From assembly GCA_002418685.1 (NCBI GenBank), contig DIEP01000107.1, forward strand, positions 2,577 through 29,609: DNA of 27,033 nucleotides, read 5' to 3'. Position numbers and translations under genes: made by a program. This document shows positions 1 through 7,914 of the stretch, in pieces. The DNA comes from Ignavibacteria bacterium UBA5771. GTDB taxonomy: Bacteria; Bacteroidota; Ignavibacteria; Kapaibacteriales; UBA2268. Each line of letters opens with the position of its first letter. Within the stretch, counting starts at the first letter, position 1. The notes beneath the pieces are model-generated. The model was not told the DNA's origin. It saw only the letters and a program-made list of their open reading frames with translations, and searched no databases.

Positions 1-2789
1 ACATTAGTACCATCTCCAAGCCAGAAATCGCTATTTGGAATGGGCAATTCAATTTCTGCCTTCTGCATTGGAGCGATTTGACCTGTCCAGTGATAATTCT
101 GCTTTGTGCCACCTTTAACATAATATTCAAAATCGAGAGATTTTAGCGTAATATTGCGATTATTACGTATGACAATCTTCGGACTTGCGCAAATTGGATT
201 AACTCGAGAATAATAATCAAAAGAATTTGGAGAAATCACGTCATAAATTTCAACATCATTATTGAAATTATTAGAACCATATTGAATTAAATCGAAATTC
301 ATAACATAATTGCCATTGCCCATTCCCTGATTATTTTCGGGAACCTTTGTTATATCATAATCGAAAGGTATATCTATCAAAGTGGAAGCGTCAGTAAGCG
401 AATTATTTTTCCTAATCACGTCGCTCACTTCAAATTCATTGTCTTTAACAACATCGCCGGGACACCACCCCTCTCTTGCACCGGGCCAAGTTCCTCCTTG
501 CGGAAACACAGGATTAAGGGCGCAGTCATTATATTGGAAAATATGCCAATTAGCGACCAACGAATCCTCTACAAGCAAATAATGTGTATTATCCTTCCAT
601 TCGCAACAATGCGGAAATTGTCCATCATTACTATTATGACCGTGTCCCGTAATACGTGTCTTGACTTTGAATTGACTTGATATATTAGCACTCGTCTGTA
701 ATATACGACGCATCATTTGTGCATCATTGGATAAATCTTTGTAAAGATATGAACCAAAAGGTCCCCAAATGTGTCGGACACTTTCAACATTTCGCGGTGG
801 GGTGCCTTTGATGAAAAGGAATTTCAAATCGACCAATTCTTGCAAATTCCCCGCTGATAATTGCACAGTATCGTGAAGCAATGGCTCATAATCCGTAACG
901 TCATATATCCAAGTAAATCCCTGTGGTCCTAAATCGAGCCCTATTCCATAAGGAGTTATAAATCTGCCAATCTCATAAGGATCATACTTCTCATAGGGTT
1001 CGGAATAATAATATGCCTCAATTTGCGGATTAAGTATAGTATTTGTATAATTATAAAAAGTGGAATCTATCTTCACGCCTGCTGTATCATAAGTATAGTA
1101 ATATCCGGGTTTGAACGCATAAAATATAGAATCTATAACGGGAGTATGATTCTGAATTTTCCATTTTACAATTGAAATTGGCCGTCCGGGAACTATTGAT
1201 GAATCGATTGTTATATTTTGTTTTATTTCAATATCGCCTTGCAACAATTCGATTTGTGGATAAAATTCGCTTTGCACTGCTCCGAAGTAAATTTCGGAAG
1301 CAGATGTATGTTGCCATGTTGGAATACCGATAAATTTTGCATTATATCCATTAAGAGTATTATCAACTGCGATTGTTCCCGCATTCTCATTCATTTGATA
1401 ATAAGCAATCAATGATCCATAGTATGGATGAGTTGGTTCTAAAGTCTGATTAGACCAATTATAGATGGTTGTTGGGTCAAGAGCAGAACCCCAAATGCGG
1501 AATTCGTCAATTGCTCCTGCAAATAAATTATTTTTATTAATTGGCGAAATATAAAATGGATTTTTGTTTTTCGCAGTTTTCTCAGGAATACGTCCGTAAA
1601 GATCCATTGGCACCGGTTCGCCATTGATATAAAATTTAACTCTATCATGGAAATCGATCTGCTTACCGTCAAATACAAATGCAAAGTGGAACCAGTCCCC
1701 CATTGATGCAGAACTTTTTGCAAGCGCAAAGGTATTATCAGGATTCCTAACATAACATTTGAATTCACCGGGATTATCTCCAAGTTCAAGTGAAATCGAA
1801 TTTGGGACCGAAAATATTGCCGCACCCGATTGCCAATTATCTGCACGTGCATATCCTTCGATTGTAAACTCGTTGGCTTCATTCAACTCTGTAATATTAT
1901 CAATATACAATTGATTTGAAATCCCATCGAATTTTAGATATGTCCCGGGACTATTTGCATATAAGCTCGGGACAGATGTCTGTGAAATATTTCCTCCAAT
2001 TATAAGAGGCTGGGGAGATGTTTTCTCGTAACTCAATTCAAGTAATAAATTTTGGAATTTATTCCAATGGAAAGGTTTATCAAGGACTAGGGTATTCGCA
2101 CCCGAAACAGTTGAGGGAATGTCATGTGAAAAATAAGTGTCAAGTTCATAATCATTGAATCCATCAAATGTTGTCCTGGTAGTGTTTTTGAGCCGAATTG
2201 TACAATTTTTTAAGCTAATGTTCGGTGATAAAAATGTAAATGTTATCGAATATATATTACCTGAAACCATCCCCAAATCTCTAAGATAATTTGCAGGAAA
2301 TAATAACTGCATCTTCAATACACTATCGGGAATGCTTCCTAAATTACTTCCCGTGATAACTTCAATAATATTAGGGTCAGTTTTCTTTGTAATTTCTGTA
2401 TTTATTATACTTTTATAAAATTTTGTGAAAGGTTGAACATTTGTATAATGAATTGTATCAGGATTTGCGACTGAGCCAAGTGAATATTGCTTGAAAGGCA
2501 TTTTTGTGGAATCATAATCGCCTGTTGATTTATTAACAATCATATAAGTCAAGTAATCCCATTCGCCACAATTATATTTATCGTGAGGGGTTTTTGGGTC
2601 GCATTTTAATGTGTAATACATTAGAATTTTTCTGAAACTTTCATTTTTTGGTGGAAATATCCATTCTCCACTACGTTTATAAATATCATCAAATGTTAAA
2701 GTTTGGACTGTTGTAGTATCCTGCGCAATAAGTTCAGAACATCCCAACAAATACCACAAAAAGAATAATGTAACGCCTATTTTTTTCAT
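1..2789 (-). CDS. Large exported PNGase F-like protein with inserted LamG-type lectin domain (3' end outside window)
   Basis: The minus strand is open from the ATG at 2789 to the window edge, about 929 codons, with no stop in this frame. The N-terminus is a signal peptide ending LLGCSELIAQ. It can be read as a lipobox (LLG-C) or as a type I signal cut after IAQ. Motifs match peptide-N-glycosidase F: CGEWDY near residue 78 holds the counterpart of catalytic Asp60; EIGRFITPY is near 606; CCEWKDNTHY near 730 holds the counterpart of Glu206; and GTWPGAREGWCPG is near 765-778, with the usual cysteines. Residues about 285-480 look like a LamG/concanavalin-A-like jelly roll (EFTIEGYARADNW, then WFHFAFVFDG). 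The insert therefore splits the first glycanase domain. The family removes N-glycans from glycoproteins by hydrolysing the amide. Expected location is the cell surface or outside the cell. Any C-terminal secretion tag (for example type IX) would lie beyond the window. Confidence 0.85.
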   Translation of the reverse strand, partial: MKKIGVTLFFLWYLLGCSELIAQDTTTVQTLTFDDIYKRSGEWIFPPKNESFRKILMYYTLKCDPKTPHDKYNCGEWDYLTYMIVNKSTGDYDSTKMPFKQYSLGSVANPDTIHYTNVQPFTKFYKSIINTEITKKTDPNIIEVITGSNLGSIPDSVLKMQLLFPANYLRDLGMVSGNIYSITFTFLSPNISLKNCTIRLKNTTRTTFDGFNDYELDTYFSHDIPSTVSGANTLVLDKPFHWNKFQNLLLELSYEKTSPQPLIIGGNISQTSVPSLYANSPGTYLKFDGISNQLYIDNITELNEANEFTIEGYARADNWQSGAAIFSVPNSISLELGDNPGEFKCYVRNPDNTFALAKSSASMGDWFHFAFVFDGKQIDFHDRVKFYINGEPVPMDLYGRIPEKTAKNKNPFYISPINKNNLFAGAIDEFRIWGSALDPTTIYNWSNQTLEPTHPYYGSLIAYYQMNENAGTIAVDNTLNGYNAKFIGIPTWQHTSASEIYFGAVQSEFYPQIELLQGDIEIKQNITIDSSIVPGRPISIVKWKIQNHTPVIDSIFYAFKPGYYYTYDTAGVKIDSTFYNYTNTILNPQIEAYYYSEPYEKYDPYEIGRFITPYGIGLDLGPQGFTWIYDVTDYEPLLHDTVQLSAGNLQELVDLKFLFIKGTPPRNVESVRHIWGPFGSYLYKDLSNDAQMMRRILQTSANISSQFKVKTRITGHGHNSNDGQFPHCCEWKDNTHYLLVEDSLVANWHIFQYNDCALNPVFPQGGTWPGAREGWCPGDVVKDNEFEVSDVIRKNNSLTDASTLIDIPFDYDITKVPENNQGMGNGNYVMNFDLIQYGSNNFNNDVEIYDVISPNSFDYYSRVNPICASPKIVIRNNRNITLKSLDFEYYVKGGTKQNYHWTGQIAPMQKAEIELPIPNSDFWLGDGTN

Positions 2790-2809
2790 TATATTCACCA
2801 TATTTTCTA

Positions 2810-2817
2810 CAAAATTA
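2810..2817 (-). promoter_or_regulatory. Candidate -7 box (TAATTTTG) for the PNGase F-like gene
   Basis: Reads TAATTTTG on the minus strand, matching the Bacteroidota -7 consensus TAnnTTTG, about 20 nt upstream of the ATG at 2789. No clear TTTG -33 element is found at the right spacing, so the call rests on the -7 box and on similar boxes before other transcription units in this window. Confidence 0.35.
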
Positions 2818-2884
2818 ACATATTTTGAACATAATTTTAATTGGAAAGTTTGTTCTATGAAGTATTATTCACGAAATTAGAAGA

Positions 2885-2957
2885 ATGATTCACTTCGTTC
2901 ATAATGACTGGAAAAAGAGGTGGGTCATTGTAAGGAGCGCCAGTCCCTATTCAATCT
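2885..2957. repeat. Decayed intergenic inverted repeat
   Basis: Two arms, one ending ATAATGAC (near 2900-2906) and one starting GTCATTGTAAGGAGCG (from 2922), are near-complementary around a short spacer and are followed by CAATCT. The layout resembles the dispersed bacterial elements of the form GTCATTGCGAGGAGCG...GAAGCAATCT. A related string lies at 24202-24236. The copy looks degenerate and encodes nothing. The family assignment is from memory of such elements, not from a search. Confidence 0.35.
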
Positions 2958-3030
2958 CTTGCAATGTTCCAAACTTTTAAGTATTTTTTTATTAACGCTA
3001 CCATAAATTTATCATTCTACTGACTGCCTA

Positions 3031-3061
3031 TTTGTGAGGACAGTTCCTAATAATAATTTTG
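3031..3061 (+). promoter_or_regulatory. Bacteroidota-type promoter for the NifX-like gene
   Basis: TTTG at 3031-3034, a 19-bp spacer, then TAATTTTG at 3054-3061. This matches both boxes of the primary-sigma consensus TTTG-N19-TAnnTTTG. Transcription would start near 3068, giving a leader of about 40 nt before the ATG at 3107. It also rules out the upstream in-frame TTG at 3059, which lies inside the -7 box. Confidence 0.6.
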
Positions 3062-3106
3062 CACTATAACCGTTTGTCAAAAAATAATAAGTTATTAAGG
3101 GAAAAG

Positions 3107-3487
3107 ATGGAAAATAAAACATTTAAAGTTGCATTTACTACTGATGATAGCACAGCAATATCTCCTCATTTTGGGAGAGCAAATTATTTCGAGGTCCTTC
3201 AAATTACAAATGGCTCAGTCACATCAAGAGAGACTCGCGACAAAGCATTATTTCACGGTAACAACAATGAAAACAATTTACCTGACCACGGGCAACGACA
3301 TAATGCAATCTATGTATCAATACAAGACTGCGACTATGTCGTTTCGGGAAATATGGGGCAAGGTGTTTATGATTTTCTTATTGAAAATAATAAAAAACCA
3401 ATTATTACAAACATTAGAAATATCGAAGATGCTCTTGCTCAAATAATTACAGGAACAATAGAAAATCAACTTGATAAATTGCATTAA
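3107..3487 (+). CDS. NifX/NafY-like iron-molybdenum cofactor-binding family protein, stand-alone
   Basis: A 126-residue single-domain protein of the dinitrogenase FeMo-cofactor family (NifX/NafY/MTH1175-like). Seen: an N-terminal beta strand KVAFTTDD, the typical SPHFGRANYFEV segment with the family's conserved HFG near residues 20-25, and a C-terminal half with YVVSGNMGQGVYDFL. Family members bind metal-sulfur cofactors or act in their handling. The small stand-alone forms occur in many organisms that do not fix nitrogen, and no nif gene is seen here, so nitrogen fixation should not be inferred. The ATG at 3107 is chosen because AAGGGA sits 4 nt upstream and a well-formed promoter overlaps the longer reading. 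It is monocistronic and convergent with the glycosyltransferase gene. I see no convincing terminator in 3488-3616. Confidence 0.8.
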   Translation: MENKTFKVAFTTDDSTAISPHFGRANYFEVLQITNGSVTSRETRDKALFHGNNNENNLPDHGQRHNAIYVSIQDCDYVVSGNMGQGVYDFLIENNKKPIITNIRNIEDALAQIITGTIENQLDKLH

Positions 3488-3616
3488 GTGTGCTTTCTGA
3501 AATGCTCCCAATTCACATTAATATTTAATATTCTTATTGAAACCTTTTGTAAAAATTGCACAGAAATAGTCTATCACAATTCAAAAAAAGGTCTTTAAGT
3601 CGCATTGCTGTTATAA

Positions 3617-4780
3617 CTAAGTAACAATATTTAAATCTTCTTTAATTACTTTAAGCATTTTTGAGACTATTGTGTCCCAATTTAATTCCTCGGTATATCT
3701 TTGATAAGTCGATAAGCACAATTGTTCGTAATCGCTTGGGTTATTAAAATATTGGAGGATGATATCAGCTGATTTTTGTATTGAATCAGGTTCATTATAG
3801 TCAAACAAAAAGCCATTAACTCCTTCTTTGACAGCATCGCCAACTCCACCTGTGAGAGCTGCAATAGTTGGGACACCATACGCAGATGCTTCGCAAACAA
3901 CATGCCCAAAAGTATCATAATGTGTTGGAAACAGCATAAAGTGGCTATTGCTTAAAATTTTCTGGAATTCATCAAGTTCGGCGGGAATAGTTTTATCAAG
4001 ATTTTCTATTACTTTCACATTCGGGGGAATATTATCCTGTGGAGGCTTGCAACCAATGATATGTAAATTTGAAATATATCCTCTATTAATTAGTTCCTTA
4101 TTAATTGCGATAGCACGATCTGCTCCCTTTCCCTGCCAATTTTTCCCAATTAGAATTAAATTGATGGATTCCTTGCTTCTTTCGTCAATAAATTGCTTTA
4201 CTTCGTTTAGAGATGGTGAATTTGGAATATTTGCCCCAAGATATGTATGCACAATTTTTGAAGATGGGACTTTATAATGATTCAAAGCGCTTTGTATAGC
4301 CCATTCTGATGATAAAAATATTTTTCTTGCTTTGCTAAACCCAATGTTTTCAAGCATTTCTGCGTTTTTATAAGAGTGTTCGCAAACATTTGCATAATTA
4401 GGATTATAATCGTTCATTACTTCAAATGTTCCATCCGTAATAAAATATATAGGCTTATTTGTCTCAAGAAATGCAATTGGAAGTGTCCCAAACGCAAAAA
4501 TGAAATCAGCATCTGAATTTTCAATTTGCTTCGAAATAGATTTTGCAGAAGATTTCAAGACAGGAATTGCTCGATCAAGCAAATAATTTTTATGAAATAG
4601 AAGCCAATATATTTTTTTATAAATATAAAAATAATATTTTAAAATTGGAATCGGACTTGTGCCAATTTCTACTTCAACACCAAATTTTTCAAAAGTTTGT
4701 ACTATGTAATTGCCAATCAGTTCTTTGTGTTTTAATGGATTTGTAAAATCAGTGCTTGGTGCAGGATAAATCATCTTCAT
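3617..4780 (-). CDS. GT4-type glycosyltransferase, family 1 fold
   Basis: A 387-residue protein with the two-lobed GT-B look. The C-terminal lobe starts near residue 205 with INLILIGKNWQGKGAD. It carries the nucleotide-sugar binding region FGHVVCEASAYGVPTIAALTGG at about 290-315, including the acidic residue followed by GxP typical of GT4 retaining enzymes. No signal peptide or membrane segment is evident, so it is likely cytosolic or peripheral. It would transfer a sugar from an activated nucleotide donor to a glycan, lipid or small-molecule acceptor; neither can be read from sequence. The ATG is 9 nt after the SDR stop, so the gene is the last of the prfA-SDR-glycosyltransferase run. The neighbours do not suggest a polysaccharide locus. 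Confidence 0.8.
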   Translation of the reverse strand: MKMIYPAPSTDFTNPLKHKELIGNYIVQTFEKFGVEVEIGTSPIPILKYYFYIYKKIYWLLFHKNYLLDRAIPVLKSSAKSISKQIENSDADFIFAFGTLPIAFLETNKPIYFITDGTFEVMNDYNPNYANVCEHSYKNAEMLENIGFSKARKIFLSSEWAIQSALNHYKVPSSKIVHTYLGANIPNSPSLNEVKQFIDERSKESINLILIGKNWQGKGADRAIAINKELINRGYISNLHIIGCKPPQDNIPPNVKVIENLDKTIPAELDEFQKILSNSHFMLFPTHYDTFGHVVCEASAYGVPTIAALTGGVGDAVKEGVNGFLFDYNEPDSIQKSADIILQYFNNPSDYEQLCLSTYQRYTEELNWDTIVSKMLKVIKEDLNIVT

Positions 4781-4789
4781 AGGTATATT

Positions 4790-5497
4790 TCATTTTAATG
4801 TAAAGCCACCATCCACGCATAAATTCTGTCCCGTTATATAATTTGTTGCCGTTGCAAAAAAATACACTGCATCAAAAATATCTTGCACTGTTGCAAATCG
4901 TTTCATTGGATATTTCTCGGCAGAATCATTTACAGGATCTTCATCGAAAGTAATTGTTCCAGGGCTAATTGAATTCACGGAAAATTTTGGAGCAAGCTCT
5001 TTTGCAAGCACTCGAGTTAATTTAATCACGCCCGCTTTAGAGACATTATAGGGAATACGATGCTTCCATACTTCCAGTCCACCGACTGATGCAATATTGA
5101 TGATTCGCGAATTTTCTTCGGCATATTTTGTGAAAAATTTTGCGGTGAATAAATGTGCATTCAAATTAACGCTCATTATCGAGTTCCATGCATCCTCGGT
5201 TAATTCTTGCAAAGTGGTCATCGGAGGAAAAACCCCTGCATTATTGATTAACACGTTTGGAAATGGGAATTCAGATTTGATCTTCTCAAACCCGTCTTCA
5301 ATTGATTTATAATTTGCCAAATCAAGCTGAATAGGGAAAACGCGAACGCCATATTTTTTAATTTGCTTGGCTGTTTCATCTGCTTCGTTCTGCGAGTGAT
5401 TATAATGCAGAATAATATCCCAACCTTTTTTTGCAAATTCAATTGCAAGTCCACGGCCTAATCGTTTGGCACTACCTGTTATTAATACTGTTTGCAT
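4790..5497 (-). CDS. Short-chain dehydrogenase/reductase, pteridine reductase (FolM/PTR1)-like
   Basis: A 235-residue classical SDR. Seen: cofactor motif TGSAKRLG at residues 7-14, where the Arg after Lys is typical of NADPH-using pteridine reductases; NNAG at 85-88; and the catalytic triad Ser137 (NIASVGG), Tyr150 and Lys154 (YNVSK). The C-terminus ends in the usual GQNLCVDGGFTL. The TGxxKRxGR form is shared with FolM (dihydromonapterin reductase) and PTR1, so reduction of dihydropterin is the best guess. A FabG-like or other carbonyl reductase role remains possible. Cytosolic, with no transmembrane segment. It lies 16 nt downstream of prfA and 9 nt upstream of the glycosyltransferase, consistent with one transcript. 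Confidence 0.75.
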   Translation of the reverse strand: MQTVLITGSAKRLGRGLAIEFAKKGWDIILHYNHSQNEADETAKQIKKYGVRVFPIQLDLANYKSIEDGFEKIKSEFPFPNVLINNAGVFPPMTTLQELTEDAWNSIMSVNLNAHLFTAKFFTKYAEENSRIINIASVGGLEVWKHRIPYNVSKAGVIKLTRVLAKELAPKFSVNSISPGTITFDEDPVNDSAEKYPMKRFATVQDIFDAVYFFATATNYITGQNLCVDGGFTLK

Positions 5498-5513
5498 AAT
5501 ATTTTATATTTAA

Positions 5514-6599
5514 TTACAACATATCCGAATTTGCTTTGAGCAAATCAGTCCGTTCTTGGATTTTTAATTTCTCAATAATCGGTTCCAAATCGCCTTCGAT
5601 AATTTCACGCAAGGGAAAATTCTTCTCTTCTCCCGTTAATCGATGATCTGTCACTCGGTTCTGGGGCCAGTTATAAGTGCGAATTTTTTCGGAACGATCG
5701 CCTGTTTTGACCATAGATTTGCGGCTTTGGGATATTTCCTCTTGCTGTTTGTGCAATTCAAATTCATAAAGCCGTGCTTTCAGAACTTTCATTGCTTTTT
5801 CGCGGTTTTTCAATTGCGAACGCTCATCTTGACATGTGACAACGATCCCCGTGGGAATATGAATCATTCTTACAGCAGTCTCCACTTTATTTACATTTTG
5901 TCCACCTGCGCCACCCGAACGATAAATATCAATGCGTAAATCTTCTTCTTTAATATCTATTTCAACATCATCAACTTCTGGCAGCACAGCCACAGTTGCA
6001 GCACTTGTATGGACTCTGCCGTTTGCCTCAGTTTCGGGCACTCTTTGCACTCTATGCACGCCGCTTTCGTATTTCATTGTTCCGTAAGCATATTCGCCCG
6101 ATAGCTGAAAAATAACTTCTTTGAATCCACCTTTTTCGCTTTCATTGAAATCGATTAATTCTAATTTGAAATTTTTTCTCTCTGAAAATCGTTCATACAT
6201 TTTATACAAATCGCCTACAAAAATTCCTGCTTCATCTCCGCCTGTGCCTGCGCGAATTTCTACAAAGCAGTTCTTCTGGTCGTTGGGGTCTTTGGGTAAA
6301 AGTATAAATCTCAATTCTTCTTCGATATCTTCAATCTTTGGACGTAAATCATTCACTTCTTGCCATGCCATTTCTCTAAGTTCGGGATCTATATTGGATA
6401 GCTCGGCAAGTTCATTCGCGGAATCAAATTCTGCCAACAAATTCAAATACTCTTCGCCTTTTTCGGCAATCGGTTTGATCTGCTTTAATTCACGTGATAT
6501 CTTTTTAAAATCTTCGAAGTCGTTTATTAAATCAGGTTCTTTTAATTTTTCTTGGTATTTATAATAATTTTCTATTATTTCTTGAATTTTTTCTTTCAT
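5514..6599 (-). CDS. prfA: Peptide chain release factor 1
   Basis: A 361-residue protein, almost the standard RF1 length. The peptidyl-tRNA hydrolysis motif GGQ is at residues 232-234 within RSGGAGGQNVNK. The codon-reading PxT tripeptide occurs as PET in RVPETEANGR (near 187), where E. coli RF1 has PAT. RF2 would have SPF, so this is RF1, reading UAA and UAG. The N-terminal coiled-coil region and the KTGDRSEKIRTYNWPQNRVTDHR segment are also canonical. It acts on the ribosome. It is first in the run prfA-SDR-glycosyltransferase and divergent from panD. In many genomes prfA is followed by the glutamine methyltransferase prmC; that gene is not here. Confidence 0.96.
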   Translation of the reverse strand: MKEKIQEIIENYYKYQEKLKEPDLINDFEDFKKISRELKQIKPIAEKGEEYLNLLAEFDSANELAELSNIDPELREMAWQEVNDLRPKIEDIEEELRFILLPKDPNDQKNCFVEIRAGTGGDEAGIFVGDLYKMYERFSERKNFKLELIDFNESEKGGFKEVIFQLSGEYAYGTMKYESGVHRVQRVPETEANGRVHTSAATVAVLPEVDDVEIDIKEEDLRIDIYRSGGAGGQNVNKVETAVRMIHIPTGIVVTCQDERSQLKNREKAMKVLKARLYEFELHKQQEEISQSRKSMVKTGDRSEKIRTYNWPQNRVTDHRLTGEEKNFPLREIIEGDLEPIIEKLKIQERTDLLKANSDML

Positions 6600-6637
6600 T
6601 AAGATTTATTATATATTTATTTAAAACGAAAAGATTA

Positions 6638-6645
6638 CAAATTTA
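6638..6645 (-). promoter_or_regulatory. Candidate -7 box (TAAATTTG) for prfA
   Basis: TAAATTTG on the minus strand matches TAnnTTTG, 39 nt upstream of the prfA ATG. The predicted start near 6631 would give a leader of about 30 nt. No clear -33 TTTG is present at 17-23 bp. No comparable site was found for the divergent panD. Confidence 0.35.
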
Positions 6646-6749
6646 CGATGTTCATTAATTTATTTATATTAAAGACGAAGGAAAAGCAAATGATTATAAA
6701 CATTTTTTCAATTTATTAATCGTCTATTTTTTAAATATCTGAGATGGAA

Positions 6750-7142
6750 ATGCAAAGAATAATGATGAAATCGAAAATCCATCGTGCCATTGTGACCGAA
6801 GCTAACCTCTATTATGAAGGCAGTATCACAATCGATAAAGACCTTATGGATGCAGCCGATTTGAATGAGTATGAGCAAGTTACAATTGTTAATATTAATA
6901 ATGGCGAAAGATTGGAAACTTACGTTATTTCTGGCGAAAGAGGAAGCGGCACAATTTGCATTAATGGCGCAGCTGCTCGCAAAGCTGCAGTTGGTGATGA
7001 AGTAATAATAATTAGCTATGCTATTGTGGAAGAGGCTAAATTGCCCGAATATAAACCAACCATCATTCTTGTTGATAAAGATAATCGTATAAAATCACTA
7101 AGTCATCAAGTAACTGCCAATACTATAATTTCAAAAAATTAA
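6750..7142 (+). CDS. panD: Aspartate 1-decarboxylase proenzyme
   Basis: This enzyme makes beta-alanine from L-aspartate for pantothenate and coenzyme A. The chain is a proenzyme that self-cleaves between Gly and Ser; the Ser becomes the pyruvoyl cofactor. The cleavage site is YYEGSITID. With the ATG at 6750 the protein has 130 residues and the reactive serine is Ser25, with His at 11, as in E. coli PanD. In-frame ATGs also exist at 6744, 6762 and 6765, so the start is not certain. Other matches are the early K-I-H-R-A stretch, RGSGTICINGAAAR and the ISYA segment. It is the first gene of a five-gene plus-strand run; the stop is 1 nt before the next ATG. No other pantothenate genes are seen nearby. 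Confidence 0.95.
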   Translation: MQRIMMKSKIHRAIVTEANLYYEGSITIDKDLMDAADLNEYEQVTIVNINNGERLETYVISGERGSGTICINGAAARKAAVGDEVIIISYAIVEEAKLPEYKPTIILVDKDNRIKSLSHQVTANTIISKN

Positions 7143-7143
7143 T

Positions 7144-7914
7144 ATGCCTTCACAAAATCTTGCGATTACCATACTTGCCGCTGGTAAAGGCAAACGTATG
7201 AAAAATCCCGATTTGCCCAAAGTCCTAACGCTACTCAACGGCAAACCATTGCTTGAATATGTTCTCGAAACTTCGATTTTAGTAAATCCTGAAAAAATAA
7301 TTGTAATAGTTGGGCATCAAAAGGAAAAAGTAATTGATTTTTTGTTTAATTTTGAAAAAGGAATAAATACAGTCCCCATTGAATATGTTATTCAATCAGA
7401 ACAGATGGGAACTGGTCACGCAATTTTGCAAGCAGAATCTAATTTAGATGGATTCTCAGGAAATTTGCTGATATTGAGTGGAGATGTGCCATTATTGAAA
7501 AACGAGACACTTTACAAGTTCCTTGATAAGCATTTACTTAATGAAATGGATGCATCAGTATTGACAGCATTTGCACCGGATCCTACAAGTTATGGCAGAA
7601 TTTTGCGAGATAGAAATGGAGAATTCCAGAGAATCGTTGAAGAAAAAGATGCAAATGATTCTGAAAAAAAAATCAATGAAATCAATTCAGGCGTCTATTT
7701 AATTAAAAATAATATTCTCTTCAATGCTCTGAAAGGAGTGCGAAATATTAATGCGCAAGGGGAATATTATTTGACTGATGTTATAGAAATATTGAGAAAT
7801 AACAACTATAAAGTAGGTGCTTTTCCATTAGCAACTTTTGAGGAAATTCAAGGAATTAACTCAATAGATGATTTGAATTTAATGCTTAAAAATATAAATC
7901 AAAACAATGATTAA
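7144..7914 (+). CDS. GlmU-type sugar-phosphate nucleotidyltransferase, uridylyltransferase domain only
   Basis: A 256-residue nucleotidyltransferase whose motifs follow the N-terminal half of GlmU in order: LAAGKGKRMK at 11-20, PKVL at 25-28, QMGTGHAILQAE at 87-98, LSGDVPLL at 111-118, YGRILRD at 150-156, VEEKDA near 165-170, EINSGVYL at 179-186 and GEYYLTDVIEI near 209. These point to UDP-N-acetylglucosamine formation from GlcNAc-1-phosphate and UTP, for cell-wall or LPS precursors. GlmU is normally about 450 residues with a C-terminal left-handed beta-helix acetyltransferase; that half is absent and the gene ends cleanly with a stop. The acetyltransfer step must come from elsewhere, or the substrate differs. 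It starts 1 nt after panD and overlaps the next gene by 8 nt. Confidence 0.85.
   Translation: MPSQNLAITILAAGKGKRMKNPDLPKVLTLLNGKPLLEYVLETSILVNPEKIIVIVGHQKEKVIDFLFNFEKGINTVPIEYVIQSEQMGTGHAILQAESNLDGFSGNLLILSGDVPLLKNETLYKFLDKHLLNEMDASVLTAFAPDPTSYGRILRDRNGEFQRIVEEKDANDSEKKINEINSGVYLIKNNILFNALKGVRNINAQGEYYLTDVIEILRNNNYKVGAFPLATFEEIQGINSIDDLNLMLKNINQNND

Noticed and set aside
1439..1882. A 147-codon minus-strand ORF
   Set aside because: It is out of frame with, and entirely inside, the PNGase F-like gene, whose frame encodes clear LamG motifs at this place.
3059..3106. Longer N-terminus of the NifX-like protein from a TTG start
   Set aside because: The TTG lies inside a well-formed -7 box, and the ATG at 3107 has its own ribosome binding site and begins at the conserved domain.
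3488..3616. Possible terminator between the convergent NifX-like and glycosyltransferase genes
   Set aside because: Only a 7-bp ACCTTTT/AAAAGGT pairing with a long loop and no T-run was found.
6121..6564. A 147-codon plus-strand ORF opposite prfA
   Set aside because: It is an antisense shadow; the serine-rich product follows from the reverse complement of the prfA codons.
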